In this document: positions 12,020-24,200 of the stretch, piece by piece | Numbering within the stretch: the stretch's first letter is position 1 | Layout of the letters: the number at the start of each line of letters is the position of its first letter | Source: Blastobasis lacticolella | Taxonomy: Eukaryota > Arthropoda > Insecta > Lepidoptera > Blastobasidae | Reading direction: 5' to 3' | NCBI GenBank assembly: GCA_905147135.1 | Contig: LR990052.1 | Span: 18,662,200 to 18,726,199 of the forward strand | DNA: 64,000 bases | Notes under the pieces: generated by a model | Told to the model about the DNA's origin: nothing | The model's database searches: none | What the model saw: the letters and a program-made list of their open reading frames with translations, nothing else | Program-made: the position numbers and the translations under genes

Positions 12020-12610
12020 CATGGACTTACTACCCAAAGGGACTGCGCACTGCTTTGACTAAAACCGTGCAAAGCGAGAGTCACCATCGATAGTCCTGTG
12101 TCCCTTTCTAACAGTGTAAACACAATGTTATTGGCATAATTACGAACGCCGCCGATGTTATTGGCATAAATTTCGGGTGACAGCTGTCACCCGAAATTTA
12201 TAGATTTATGTAGATATCGACGAGTACTATCACTTCTCTTTAGAAACTAGTGTTGTAGGATAAATCGTGACCGAACTCTTATATCTGTTTTGTGGAACAA
12301 AAAGTCGTAGGTAAATAATTATGTCGACTCGACGTTTGTCGGAGAAACGTTCAGAAGATCAAAAGGTATTTTGACAACTACTTTTCGGATTGTACGGATT
12401 ACCTCATAATAATACCAAATTCACGGTAAATATATTTCTCCAATAATGGCAACACCAAACACGACACTTGTCAATTTAGAATGACGGTGATTATGCCAAT
12501 AACATTGTGTTTACACTGTTAGAAAGGGACAAAGGACTATCGATTGTGACTCTCGCTCTGCCCGGTTTTAGTCAAAGCAGTGCGCAGTCCCTTTGGGTAG
12601 TAAGTCCATG
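12020..12610. mobile_element. Non-autonomous TIR transposon with 8-bp target duplication (TIR-8), copy 1
   Basis: 591 bp. Its inverted termini of over 110 bp start CATGGACTTACTACCC. It is flanked by the direct repeat GTTCCGAC (12012-12019 and 12611-12618), which falls on the Jockey-like RT codons and so is a genuine target duplication. An 8-bp duplication fits hAT or P-like superfamilies. No transposase is present. Copy 2 is 50626-51781. Confidence 0.85.
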
Positions 12611-12632
12611 GTTCCGACATTGTCGCTCAACA

Positions 12633-13937
12633 GCGAATACTACACACACGATATATATCGTGATTCACGCAGGATCACGATATTTATCGAGTGTGTAGCC
12701 TAGAGTATCACGAATCGTGATACGGATCACAGGATTTCCGAAAATCCAGAAATCTACGATCCGTATCAACTATCGTGCGATATATATCGAGCGTCTAGTA
12801 TCTCGTCGATATTTATCACGACATTTCTGTCAAACTGACAGATAAATAACGTAATTTCAAATTTATTTTCATTGTTTGTATTTATTTTCAAGCTGCTGTG
12901 GCCACTATGGACCTGGACAGTTACTATAAAAGTATAAAAAGTCAACAAGATCCTCATTCTCATAATTTTTCTCATTTTTTTCTCTTCACGCGTCTTTTTA
13001 ATCTTAATGCTAATACTATAGCAACGCTAGCTTTATCAGTCATTTTGGTAAAAATACTTAAAAATCGTAAATTTACACCAGCGACGCGTCAAAAATGCTT
13101 TTTTTTAGGCTAGGCATTGGCAACTTAGTCTATTCAGCCATTAAAATGAATGAAAGAATGCATAGGCGGATACTACACACACGATATTTATCATGATACG
13201 TATCGTGATCCATATCGAGTAATATTTTGGATCGCAAGTCGACCCTACACACACGATAAGAATCGTCGATATTTTCATTAGTCTATGCATTCTTTCATTC
13301 ATTTTAATGGCTGAATAGACTAAGTTGCCAATGCCTAGCCTAAAAAAAAGCATTTTTGACGCGTCGCTGGTGTAAATTTACGATTTTTAAGTATTTTTAC
13401 CAAAATGACTGATAAAGCTAGCGTTGCTATAGTATTAGCATTAAGATTAAAAAGACGCGTGAAGAGAAAAAAATGAGAAAAATTATGAGAATGAGGATCT
13501 TGTTGACTTTTTATACTTTTATAGTAACTGTCCAGGTCCATAGTGGCCACAGCAGCTTGAAAATAAATACAAACAATGAAAATAAATTTGAAATTACGTT
13601 ATTTATCTGTCAGTTTGACAGAAATGTCGTGATAAATATCGACGAGATACTAGACGCTCGATATATATCGCACGATAGTTGATACGGATCGTAGATTTCT
13701 GGATTTTCGGAAATCCTGTGATCCGTATCACGATTCGTGATACTCTAGGCTACACACTCGATAAATATCGTGATCCTGCGTGAATCACGATATATATCGT
13801 GTGTGTAGTATTCGCTATAGACTAATGAAAATATCGACGATTCTTATCGTGTGTGTAGGGTCGACTTGCGATCCAAAATATTACTCGATATGGATCACGA
13901 TACGTATCATGATAAATATCGTGTGTGTAGTATCCGC
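12633..13937. mobile_element. 1305-bp compound inverted-repeat transposon (element E)
   Basis: Terminal inverted repeats GCGRATACTACACACACG. The flanks CAACA and CAACG look like a 5-bp target duplication in the Jockey-like RT gene. The internal order is A (12632-13165), S (13166-13282), inverted A (13283-13816), inverted S (13817-13938). The 534-bp A arms appear identical: both contained ORFs are repeated residue for residue. A short frame from about 13406 (MTDKASVAIVLALRL) could be a relic transposase start, but this is weak. Confidence 0.8.
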
Positions 13938-13942
13938 CAACG

Positions 13943-15160
13943 GGTGATCTTCTAGTGTACCTAACACACTGTTGGGCTTTAGCTGTTGAGAGTCAAGGTC
14001 AGGCACTGGCTGTTGGCTTAGATATAGCGAAGGCATTCGATCGGGTCTGGCATAGGTGTCTTCTATCGAAGTTACCATCATACGGGCTTCCCAAGGGATT
14101 GTGCAAGTGGGTAACTAGCTTTTTGTCCAGCAGATGCATCAAAGCCGTAGTTGACGGCGGTTGCTCCGATAGCTTGGACATTAATGCTGGTATCCCGCAA
14201 GGCTCGGTGCTGTCTCCAACTCTGTTCCTCCTTCATATCAATGATATTGGCGGCATTCATTGCTATGCGGATGACAGTACTGGAGACGCCTTTACGGGTC
14301 GTGCAAACATCCCTCGTGCCATAGTGGAGGAAAGTCGCGAAGTACTTGTGTCTAAAATCGAGAGTACTTTATCTAGAATCTCCGATTGGGGACGACTAAA
14401 TCTAGTCCAATTTAACCCCACTAAGACACAAGTATGCGCGTTCACCGCCAAAAATCTCTATTTGTTGTAGCTCCTCAGTTCCAGGATACACCGCTTACCA
14501 TCTCTAAGAGCATACATGTCCTAGGTGTCGACATCTCCAGTGACGTCCAGTTTCGCAGTCATTTGGAAGAAAAGGTCAAGCTCGCATCTAAAAAGCTGGG
14601 TGTGCTTAACAGATCAAAGCAATACTTCACGCCGGAGCAACGGCTTCTCCTTTACAAGGCTCAAGTCAGACCCCATCTGGAGTATTGCTCTCATCTATGG
14701 GCGGGAGCACCGGCATATCAGCTTGGTCCTTGTGACTCGATCCAAAAGCGCGCTGTGAGAATTGTCGATGGTGCTATGCTCACAAGTGGTATTGAGCCGC
14801 TGAGTCAGCGGAGGGATTTCGCCTTCCTTTGTGTGTTCTACCGCTTGTGCAACGGTGTTTGTTCTGAAGAACTGTTTGACATGATGCCTACTGCTACATT
14901 CTATCATCGCACCGCTCGCCATCGACAGGGAGTTCATACTCACACCTTGGAGCCAAATTAGTCGCGAACTGTGCGGTTCCAAAGGAACTTTCTCCCACGC
15001 ACACTAAGGTTGTGGAATGAACTACCTGGAGAGGTTTTCCCTGGAGAGTACAACATGGAGTTCTTTAAGAAAGGTGTTAAAAGGTTTTTACGGGATCGGC
15101 AACGCGTGGGTGATGCCCCTGGTATTACAAACGTCCATAGGCTGCGGTGACTGCTTACCA
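13943..15160 (+). pseudogene. Reverse transcriptase palm to C-terminus of the Jockey-like element
   Basis: Two overlapping frames, about 13943-14470 and 14434-14961, linked by a frameshift near 14450-14470. Motifs in order: DIAKAFDRVW, INAGIPQGSVLSPTLF, CYADDS (catalytic YADD), FNPTKTQVCAF, LGVDISSDVQF, QVRPHLEYCSHLW, and then the tail domain. A deletion removes a few residues before the YADD box. It is broken by the upstream insertions and the frameshift, so it is a relic. Confidence 0.85.
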
Positions 15161-15176
15161 TCACGCAGGCCGCAAG

Positions 15177-15377
15177 CTAGTTTGCCACCTTAGTGGTATA
15201 AAAAAATAGAACATATTTACCCTGGTCACTAAGCTTGCTCACCAGTACAATGTCGTCAGCGTAATTCATAAGCCAAGGAGGCAGGTCCTGAATTTCCGCT
15301 GAGAGGGCATCGAGCACAATGCAAAACAAGTAAGGGCTCAGCAAAGAACCCTGGTTAACATCTACGATTACCACCAC
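15177..15377 (-). mobile_element. RTE-clade retrotransposon, RT palm fragment
   Basis: Minus-strand ORF with NQGSLLSPYLFCIVLDALS and the catalytic NYADDIVLVSK block. This is the upstream half of the RTE copy that continues at 10107-9529, and the break is filled by the Jockey-like element. Confidence 0.85.
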
Positions 15378-15992
15378 CAGTAATAATGCGACGGTTGATT
15401 CCTACTGCAAAGGAAAGGCTTTCAATAAGTGTATTTTAAGAATATTTATATCGAATTAAAATAATCGATTGATCTAAACAGACACTTTGAAGACATGGCT
15501 GTATAGGGTTTGCTCCCGTTGCCTTACCGTTCAATAAGTAAAAAGTAAAAAAGTGAGTGATGATCGGTCCCTGTCACTTGGTTTTCGATTGGTTGGTTTG
15601 TCGTCATTGAAAATTTATTCTACGGATTTCGTCCTTTTGTGTAAAACTAGAACATTCATTTGCATCGCAGTAAAATTATTATTGATTTCGTTAAAATAAC
15701 ACACGGAAGTCTCATCTCACTATAAATTAGATTAAGTAAAAGTGACGGCATTATTTACGGATCGTCCTCAGAAATCCCATGGAAAATAGATCACATCTAC
15801 GATTGTGCAAACTACAACATTGGCCCCCAGAGTTGTGATGGAATCTTTCTTCAACGTTAGTACGAGACGGAAAAATGTGCACAATAGAAGGCTACAAATG
15901 AGTTAGATATCGTTAATTTTAGTGAGTGTTGTGATCGTATGCGTGAAGTGACTGGTTAGTCGCAGATCGCGTTTAATGTGCGTGTGAGTGCC
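15378..15992 (+). promoter_or_regulatory. Upstream and probable 5' UTR region of sina
   Basis: No transposon was recognised. Several stop codons precede the sina start. I could not identify a TATA box, so the promoter and any non-coding first exon are not resolved. Confidence 0.35.
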
Positions 15993-16841
15993 ATGAGCAC
16001 AAACAACAAGCGGCGTGGAGCTAGCGGTTCCAGTTGTTCTGTGCCCGGAGTGCCTGCCCTCGTAAACGTGCCTGCCGCAACCATGTCCGCTGACCTGGCT
16101 TCGTTGTTCGAGTGCCCCGTGTGCTTCGATTATGTCCTGCCCCCTATTCTGCAGTGCCAGAGTGGACACCTGGTCTGCTCGAGTTGCCGCCCTAAGCTGT
16201 CTTGCTGCCCAACGTGTCGCGGCCCACTCGGCAACATTCGCAACCTTGCCATGGAAAAGGTAGCCAGTAACGTTATGTTCCCATGCAAACATTCAAACAC
16301 AGGGTGCACTGTCACTCTCGTGCACACTGAGAAAGCTGAGCATGAGGAAGCCTGCGAGTTCAGACCTTATTCATGCCCATGCCCAGGCGCATCATGCAAG
16401 TGGCAAGGTGGGCTAGATCAAGTCATGCCACACCTGATGATGTCGCACAAAAGCATTACTACTCTACAAGGAGAGGACATAGTGTTCCTGGCTACTGACA
16501 TTAACCTTCCTGGAGCAGTGGACTGGGTAATGATGCAGTCCTGCTTCAACCATCACTTCATGCTAGTACTCGAGAAACAGGAAAAATTTGATGGACATCA
16601 ACAGTTTTTTGCCATAGTGCAGCTTATAGGCTCCCGGAAGGAAGCAGAGAACTTTGCGTACCGGTTGGAGCTGAATGGACATCGCCGACGCCTGACCTGG
16701 GAGGCCATGCCAAGATCCATACACGAAGGTGTATCTTCAGCGATCATGAATTCCGACTGTTTGGTGTTTGACACTTCCCTTGCTCAACTATTTGCTGACA
16801 ATGGGAACCTTGGAATTAATGTCACAATCTCGATTGCCTAA
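15993..16841 (+). CDS. sina: E3 ubiquitin ligase Seven in absentia / SIAH
   Basis: The 282-residue product matches the usual SIAH length. A C3HC4 RING occupies residues 41-76 ([21 protein letters not shown]). Two SIAH-type zinc fingers follow at about 98-152, with conserved Cys/His spacing. The substrate-binding domain spans 153-282 ([50 protein letters not shown]). SIAH proteins are RING E3 ligases with roles in degradation signalling and, in flies, R7 photoreceptor fate. The first in-frame ATG is 15993; the codon at 15978 is GTG. The whole CDS is one exon here. It is convergent with Rabex-5, with 1.45 kb between stop codons. It looks intact and functional. Confidence 0.97.
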   Translation: MSTNNKRRGASGSSCSVPGVPALVNVPAATMSADLASLFECPVCFDYVLPPILQCQSGHLVCSSCRPKLSCCPTCRGPLGNIRNLAMEKVASNVMFPCKHSNTGCTVTLVHTEKAEHEEACEFRPYSCPCPGASCKWQGGLDQVMPHLMMSHKSITTLQGEDIVFLATDINLPGAVDWVMMQSCFNHHFMLVLEKQEKFDGHQQFFAIVQLIGSRKEAENFAYRLELNGHRRRLTWEAMPRSIHEGVSSAIMNSDCLVFDTSLAQLFADNGNLGINVTISIA

Positions 16842-18294
16842 GCATTGCTGCATTCACTTTTAAATAATAATAATTGAATGGACTTAATTCATTGACTAAA
16901 AATATATACTATTGCAATGTCAATAAATTGACACCAACAGTAAATTAAGAGATAAGACATTAAAACTGATGTACCTATTTGCAAAATAAGGATTTGTATC
17001 TATTCTTATAGCTACAGTATGAATTGATCATTTTATATTCAATTGACATGTTTTTTACTGTTAATTTTAATCAAGAATCATCAAAGTAAGCCAAAAATAT
17101 TGTTTTTTCTTTGATTTCTACAATTGTGTAAGTGTGTTCATCTTTTTTAGAGATAAGTTGTGGAAGGAAAGCTGAAATTCTTCAAGTGAATGCCTTGTGA
17201 AACATAAGAGAGTTTAAATACATTAAATTATTGCCTCTTACTGAGGGTAAAGTGATTATTTTATTCCAAACAGTGAACAAATATTTTGTAACTAACATTT
17301 TAATGTTTTGTATATATGCATGAAACTTTGGGTGTTAAGGAATTTGAGCAATTGTGATTTTGCTTTATAAATGTTATGATTAGCGTGTTGACAGAGAGTG
17401 AGCATAGTTAGTACAGTTCGTGTCGCTATGGCCGAGTGCCCCGACCGGCATCTCTTATTCTTGTAGCAACAGGTTGTGGAGTAGTGTGAAAATACAAATC
17501 TGTATCATGTCTCAGATCCCTTCACACAGACTGAGCAATAAATAACATTAGGTTTAGGAGAAAGAGAATTTATCCAAAAATAAATTATACTTATCCTGCA
17601 TATTTAAGTCAAAGCAAGCAATTTAATTTAGGCCTTTGTTACATATTCAATTAGGTGTGTATGATTAGTTTAGGTTACTGGTTTATTTATATGATCAACA
17701 TAAAACCCATGTTACTTAATTATAGTTGTAATTGACCTATTTTCTGTATGATGTACTTCAATTTGTATTTCACTACTTTATGCAAGCTTGTAAGTTACCT
17801 GTCGTAAAGTGTCTCCAACTTATTGGTAAATCTTCTTACTTTCTCAAAGGTTGAGAAAGCAGTTGCTCATTCCTTTTAAACCTATTTTCATTGAGTCTTC
17901 AATTATCCTGGAATCAGTTGGCGACACTGTTTGATAAAGTTATTATTCAACTTAAGCTGGTGAAAGTTTATGAAAGATTCTAGTTGAAATAAATTTTGTA
18001 ATGTAAGATTCAGTTGTTTTAATATAAAAGACATACTTCGTTCAATTATATTACTTTAATCATATTTTCTTAATATTTATTTATTTAAATAATAATTATA
18101 ATATTTTTGTTTAGCACTAGTATTGGTTATAATCAGTTTCCGGGATTTATACTCTCAGGGATCATGAAAATACCTTTAACAAATGAGATCTATTAACATC
18201 CTTCAACAAAGGTATACAAACAAGCAATGTGGTTTTAGCACCAAATAAATTGAATGATTTTAAATGAAATACTTAATTAATTTACAACTGATAC
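16842..18294. other. Shared 3' region between convergent sina and Rabex-5
   Basis: AT-rich with no transposon seen. It contains AATAAA-type signals on the plus strand (for example about 16922-16927, 17539-17544 and 17989-17994) that could end sina transcripts. The low repeat content suggests long 3' UTRs, which may overlap in antisense. Confidence 0.5.
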
Positions 18295-21200
18295 TTAACT
18301 AGGTTTACTGGTCTGGGGCTGTAATGGTGAAGGCAACAAACACGCGGCCGTTGGAGACCCACTATCATCTAAAATGGATGCGTCCTCTTTTTTCTCAGGG
18401 CTAAATGGATCTTTGACAGCATTTGATTCTTTCGAAGCTATTGGGTCAAATGGATCCAATCCAGATCTCTGCTGCATGCCAATAGTACCTTTTTTTGGTT
18501 CTATACTGATTTTAAATCCCGTAGTTTTCTTGGAGCCACTTGAGCGTGGACTGAATGGGTCTTTTACTTGAGTCCCTAACTTGATATTAAATCCAAGGGA
18601 GCTGAATGGGTCTACGCCACTCTGTTGACTTGTCTTGGGCACAGTGAATGGATCCATGCTCGAACTTTGAGGTGCAAATGGGTCTACTGTGTGTTGCGTC
18701 TTGATTTCCACCGGAGAGAAGGGGTCTTTTGCAGGGACAAGTTCAAACGGATCGGAGATGGAGTTCGTCTTGGAGTCGACGAGGCTGAATTCGTCGAAGG
18801 CTGCGACTACTTTGTTCATTGGTTCGGTGGAAGTTTGCGGGGCGAAGGGGTCGAACGTGTTCTTCAATGCTTCTGGGCTGAATGGGTCTTTCGGCTCTGG
18901 CTTGGGAGGGTCGTCGGCCATGCTGTTATCCCCGCTGAGGTCTGACAGGTCGATGTCATAGTTGATGTTCCCGAGCCCCGGGGCGAGGTGGTCGCTGCCG
19001 TACTCATCGGGGGTCATCAGCTCATCAATGGATCGTGAGTCAAACGGAGTGAATCCTAGTGGGGACGGCGTGAGCAGCTCTAGAGAGTTAGCCTGTTTCA
19101 GGTCCCATGACTGTTCCAACAGATGCGGTGACTTGGATGGCGAAGGTTTCTCTATTTCTTCAAATCCGAGGATTGTGAGTTTCTCTTCTTTCGGTTCAAT
19201 CTCTGGCTCACTTGTCGTTACGCCTATGATGGTTGGGGTGTATGGTTCTGGCACCGCATTCACTGCGTCACCCGCTTCATGCTTTATCGGCTTGGCTTCT
19301 TGGCGTCTTGTGGCCTGCTCCTCCACGACATCCAAATCGATGAGGGGCGCGGTGTTCTTCTGCTTCCCGAGACGGGGAACCACCCGCCGCGGCGTGATCT
19401 CCAAAGGTGTCTTGGCTAGCACATCTTGCACCTTCTTCGTTATTTGTTCCTGAGGGAAGAAAACAATAATGTAATCATGTTTTTACAAGGAACTCGTACC
19501 TACACTTACACTACCCGTTCGCGCAAAATTTACCACTGATGCTGATGGCGTCAGCGAGAATATAACATACAAAAAAATACAAGATGTCGCCCGCCACTAT
19601 ACAGTAAGGTTCAAGATTTACATCTGAAGAATTGTGTAACATAGTGGCCACATGTTCGGACAGAAGGACCATGGTAATGATGAACACGACACTACCACTT
19701 GCTTCAGGGGAACTTTCATAGTTTGGTCGCATTTCCGTCTGTCGCACACAACACCAGTCTCATAGAAGCTCGTCTAAGCTGAAATGACGCGCCCCACTAT
19801 CGCATTAACGCACACAATTCTCTTGGTCTTGGTCATTCAGTTGCCGGTGAGACTCAAACGTAGGAGCACGCGTCGTTCGATTGGAGCAGTCGACGCTGCC
19901 ACACAGATGAAGTGTCGTTATTAATATTTGCACTCACACATCGAAATCAACTAATTAAGTAGTGGGGCGCGTCATTTCAGCTTAGACAAGCTCTACCAAA
20001 CACTGGGCACCTGTGCCTCGAAGGTACGCCAAGCACCAGGACTGACAATCTCCATACCTTGATGGTACGCCAGCCACATACCAACGACTGCAAGCCGGTA
20101 CAATATAAGACCATAAGTTCATGACCCTCTTAAGAATCATATTCTTGTAGAGCTCGTCTAATCTAAAATGACGCGTCCCGCTATCACATTAACGCACACA
20201 AGCAAGTTTGAAATATGGACAAATGCCGTTGTAATTGGTCATTCAGTTGCCGGTGAAATTCAAACGTAGGAGCACGCGTCGTTCATTGGCTCCCACACAG
20301 ATGAAGTGTCGTTATCAATATTTGCACTCACACATCGAAATCAACTAACTAAGTAGTGGGGCGCGTCATTTTAGACTAGACGAGCTCTAACTTATTACAT
20401 AAGAATACCCTGGGTGTGAAGCACGAGCTATTTCGTCATAAGAGACAGCTAATGCCCCATTTTAGCAAACTCATTTTGGTAATATATGATGCTGTAGCTG
20501 TAAAGGATTTTTTTTCTTGAAGTTATAATACACTTATGCTCTTCTACCCTCGATACCCCAAGACTGTCACAATGTCACTGTGTTTCCTTCCTACTATTAT
20601 ACCACCTCCTTTATGACGATTGAAAGAGATATCGACGACGAAGTACCAATATCTCGTAACTAAAAAAACACCACTTTTCAAGAAACGAAAAAAATGTCTC
20701 TCATTTTTATTTTGTTATGAAGTTTATTTAAAGTTACGAAAAATCGAATATCAAACTTAGATGTCTTGCCAGCACGTGCGAAATTGCATTCTGTGTCGAT
20801 TGACATTAAAAACTAAAAATCGCCAAAATGGAACTTAGGAGGTATTAGTACTACGTCGTCGATATGTAATATAGTACATAGTGACTGAATGAGTAACCAT
20901 GTTTTAATCTGGTCAGGTTCCCCTGATAGCATGGTCATGGATGTCAGATGGCAATCGCTTCACTGTAATTATCTGATCTGCAAATCCTGGATCATGGTCA
21001 ATGCGGACCCAGGGCCCTCGTGTGCGAGATCACAACCGGAATATTATAATAAGACCACGGTTAGTACGAATCGTTTATTTTAAAAAAAAATCTCTGTATG
21101 GCAAGCATGACGTCAAGGAACGTCATTTATAAAAGTAGGAACGTAGGATTGTTTATTTTCGTGAGTTATGAAAAAGATTATTTAATAACGGGCAAAACAG

Positions 21201-24200
21201 TTAAAAAGGAAGTGCGGGAGAAAATTTTTAGCATGATTAATATTTTAGACAAACTAAAAGCACAAGTTCAAGCTAATAGTGACCAAATAACTGAATGTTT
21301 ACAAGAAGGACAGATTATGCCCAGATTTTTGCCATATCCACACTTTATAATTTTTACTACTGTCAGTCAATACGGACTTATCGTGGTCCTATTATAACGC
21401 CAAGAAACTTTGAGTTTGATAAACTGGCAGTGGCATAGGCTTCCCTCAGAGATCTCCACAGCGGCCGGTACTGTGCCTTCCGCATCCAGCTGGTCGTCTG
21501 TCCACCTTCTACAGTCGAGTGTCGAGCATTGCCAAGGCTTCAAATATAAATGTACATGAAAGGGTACTTATATATCTGAGCAGATGTACATATGTTTGAT
21601 TGATTAATCTGCTTAGTAGCTGTATTCACAATGATTCGAAACCGTTTCCGAACGATTCGACACGAAATTCGTGAGCGGCGAATTTCATGTCGATCGATTT
21701 GATAGTTGTGATTCAGAATCCCAATAGATTCCACGGAAACTGTACTCTCCATAACATATGAAAATTTCATCAAAATTAACTGAATTCACATTTTCCTAAG
21801 AACTTTTGCGGGGTCCTTTGTCGATTCCGTATCCGAATCCGATTTCCGAGCCATTGTGAATACGGCTACAGATAAACAAGTACCCTTCCATGTACATATA
21901 TATATATTTGAAGCCTTGGTAATACTCGACACCCGACTGTAGAAGGTGGACAGACGACCAGCTGGATGCGGAAGGCACAGTACCGGCCGCTGTGGAGATC
22001 TCTGAGGGTAGCCTATGCCACTGCCAGTTTATCAAACTTAATTTTTTAAGTTACTCTACTGTAATTAATGAACTCTACTGTAGGAGGCCTACCCACGATG
22101 CGTGTTCCGGTACCTAGTCCCATACCTCAAAAGTGACCGCCTCCTCTGCCAATGTGTTAGCTCTTGCGCTGACGGCGTTGGCGCGCTCGAGCACGGCGAG
22201 TGCGGCCGCAGCCTGTTCTTCTGCTTCGTGCGCTGCCCCGCAGAGAGACAGGGCGCAGGCCTAGGTAGGGGTTGGATATCAATATTAGTTAGATATTACA
22301 TTCTACTGGGTGTTACACACAACGGTAAATTCATATGCACATATACACATTTTATTTTAAATAAATGCATTACATTTTTGTTATTCTGCCAACTACTGGA
22401 ACTATATAACAGTTGATATTTTTGGCTATGAAAGAGCGAAATCTTTTAATACAAGCAAATCTATGCTTAAAAAGAGATTCCAGACACTGAATATTGTAAT
22501 TGATTTTAAGTGTCGTAAAAGGCGACATAGGGATGATGACTGGGCCAACTTCCTAAAATTCTAATTAGTTCGTCAGTACCTATCAATAAAAAAGGTACAA
22601 AGATACAGCGTATCAAAGTTTCGGAGTGGGGGCTCGTGACGTCACTTGTGAAATGAACTGAGTGAATTGACCTCAGGCGTTAAGTCAAAAGAAAAAAAAC
22701 TTTTTCAATATTTTTTTATAATCTTCATATTCATTTATTCATTGCAATCACAGCCTGTTACAAGGTGTTATATACTATTAGAAGGTATGTGGACCTAATA
22801 GGGCACAGCAATAGTTGACTAGCTGTAAGCAAGGATTTCACATACATATACGCAACAATAAATCGATAACTACTAATTAGCAAATTAATCATGTCAACTT
22901 GTCAAAGTACTATAAAATTAATTCAATTCAATTCAAATCATTTATTTCAGAATAATTATTCCATAGTTAGTAAATAAACAACATCGACTATGCTAGGTTA
23001 GTAGATATTTTAATTTTCTGAACATTTATAAAATTATATAAAATTGCAATTACTCATTTCACATTTATTCTGATGTCAAAATATATGTCAAGTGATAAAA
23101 TAATAAAAATACCATATCAAAATAAATGTCAGATAAACAATTCAATGTCAACCTTAATCTACTAGCAGTGATGTCCAGTGGTTAGCCATGGGGCACTCGT
23201 ATCTATCCTCAAACGCCCTCAGGATAAAATTAAATATTACCATGTCATCTACCATGTACTACGTATCACCTGACGGACAAAACAACTTCTCTCAGTCATC
23301 ATCCTATTGTACCCTCTCTCCTCCACAACACAAAGCCCACAATCCCCTGCAGTCACTTACCCAGGAGCTACCGCCGATGGAGGCCGGCATGGCCATGTAG
23401 CAGTCGAACTCGTGCCGGTCCATATTCAGCGACTCCGCCGTCAGGTTCTCGATGAACGACACCGCACAGCACTGCCGGGAAGGAGGGCACAAGTTTTTTT
23501 TTATTAGTTAGTGGGTATAGACATGACATGACGTTTATCTACGGCCATAGGGCGGTCAGCGTGTCACTGTGTGTTTCTTTCCTACTTTCTTACCCCCCTC
23601 CTTTTTGACGATTGAAAGAGATATTTAATGTCCTAATCAATAAAGAAATTTTGAATTTTGAATTTTTTTGAATTTTGACAGGCGTTTGACCTCATCAGAT
23701 GTCAAAGAGCGTCGGTGACCTTAGGTTTAGGGGTTCGACTCGTAAGGGGTATCGGCTCCGAATCCCAGTGCCGACATGTCCTGTAACCTACTATACACCC
23801 AGACCCGTTACAGAACCTTAAGTTCATCATTTAAATATCCGCTCGGCCGGGAATCGAACCCGAGCCGACCGGGACAACAGGTTGTCAAACAGTTCAAAAA
23901 GCAATAACAAACGAGAGAACATTCTAGCGATTACGTATTAATAAACCACTTTAAATATCGATCTCTTGCACGAGCTCAGTCGATATTCGATACACACTCA
24001 AGATATGGTCGGAATCTTGTGATCGTCGCTAATTACAATTGAAGAGCCTATCAATTGATAACGCAATAGCCCAAATAATAGCGTTTTGCATCCACTTTTC
24101 TTATGCGCACTGCAAAGGACTGGAACTCTCTGCCTGAGTCATTGTTCCCCGATACGTATAACCTTGGGGTCTTCAAATCAAGAGTGAATAGGTATCTTCT

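Larger units (their letters stand above)
10108..15175 (+). mobile_element. Jockey/CR1-like non-LTR retrotransposon, 5'-truncated and split by three insertions
   Basis: The fingers part of the RT lies at 10108-10269 (VPKKGDRSDPSNYRPI motif). The palm, thumb and tail resume at 13943-15175 (DIAKAFDRVW, GIPQGSVLSP, CYADDS). Short bridging codons survive at about 12006-12019 and 12611-12632, so the coding order can be followed across all three insertions. The element is 5'-truncated and sits inside the RTE copy. Confidence 0.85.

Noticed and set aside
12898..13113. 71-codon ORF repeated identically on both strands (12898-13113 and 13335-13550)
   Set aside because: The duplication is due to the inverted-repeat arms of element E; no domain supports a real protein.
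15978..15992. An upstream start for sina five codons earlier
   Set aside because: The codon at 15978 is GTG, and the ATG at 15993 gives the canonical 282-residue protein.
18374..19453. Several plus-strand ORFs opposite the last Rabex-5 exon
   Set aside because: They are shadows of a low-stop GC-biased coding exon on the minus strand; no domains.
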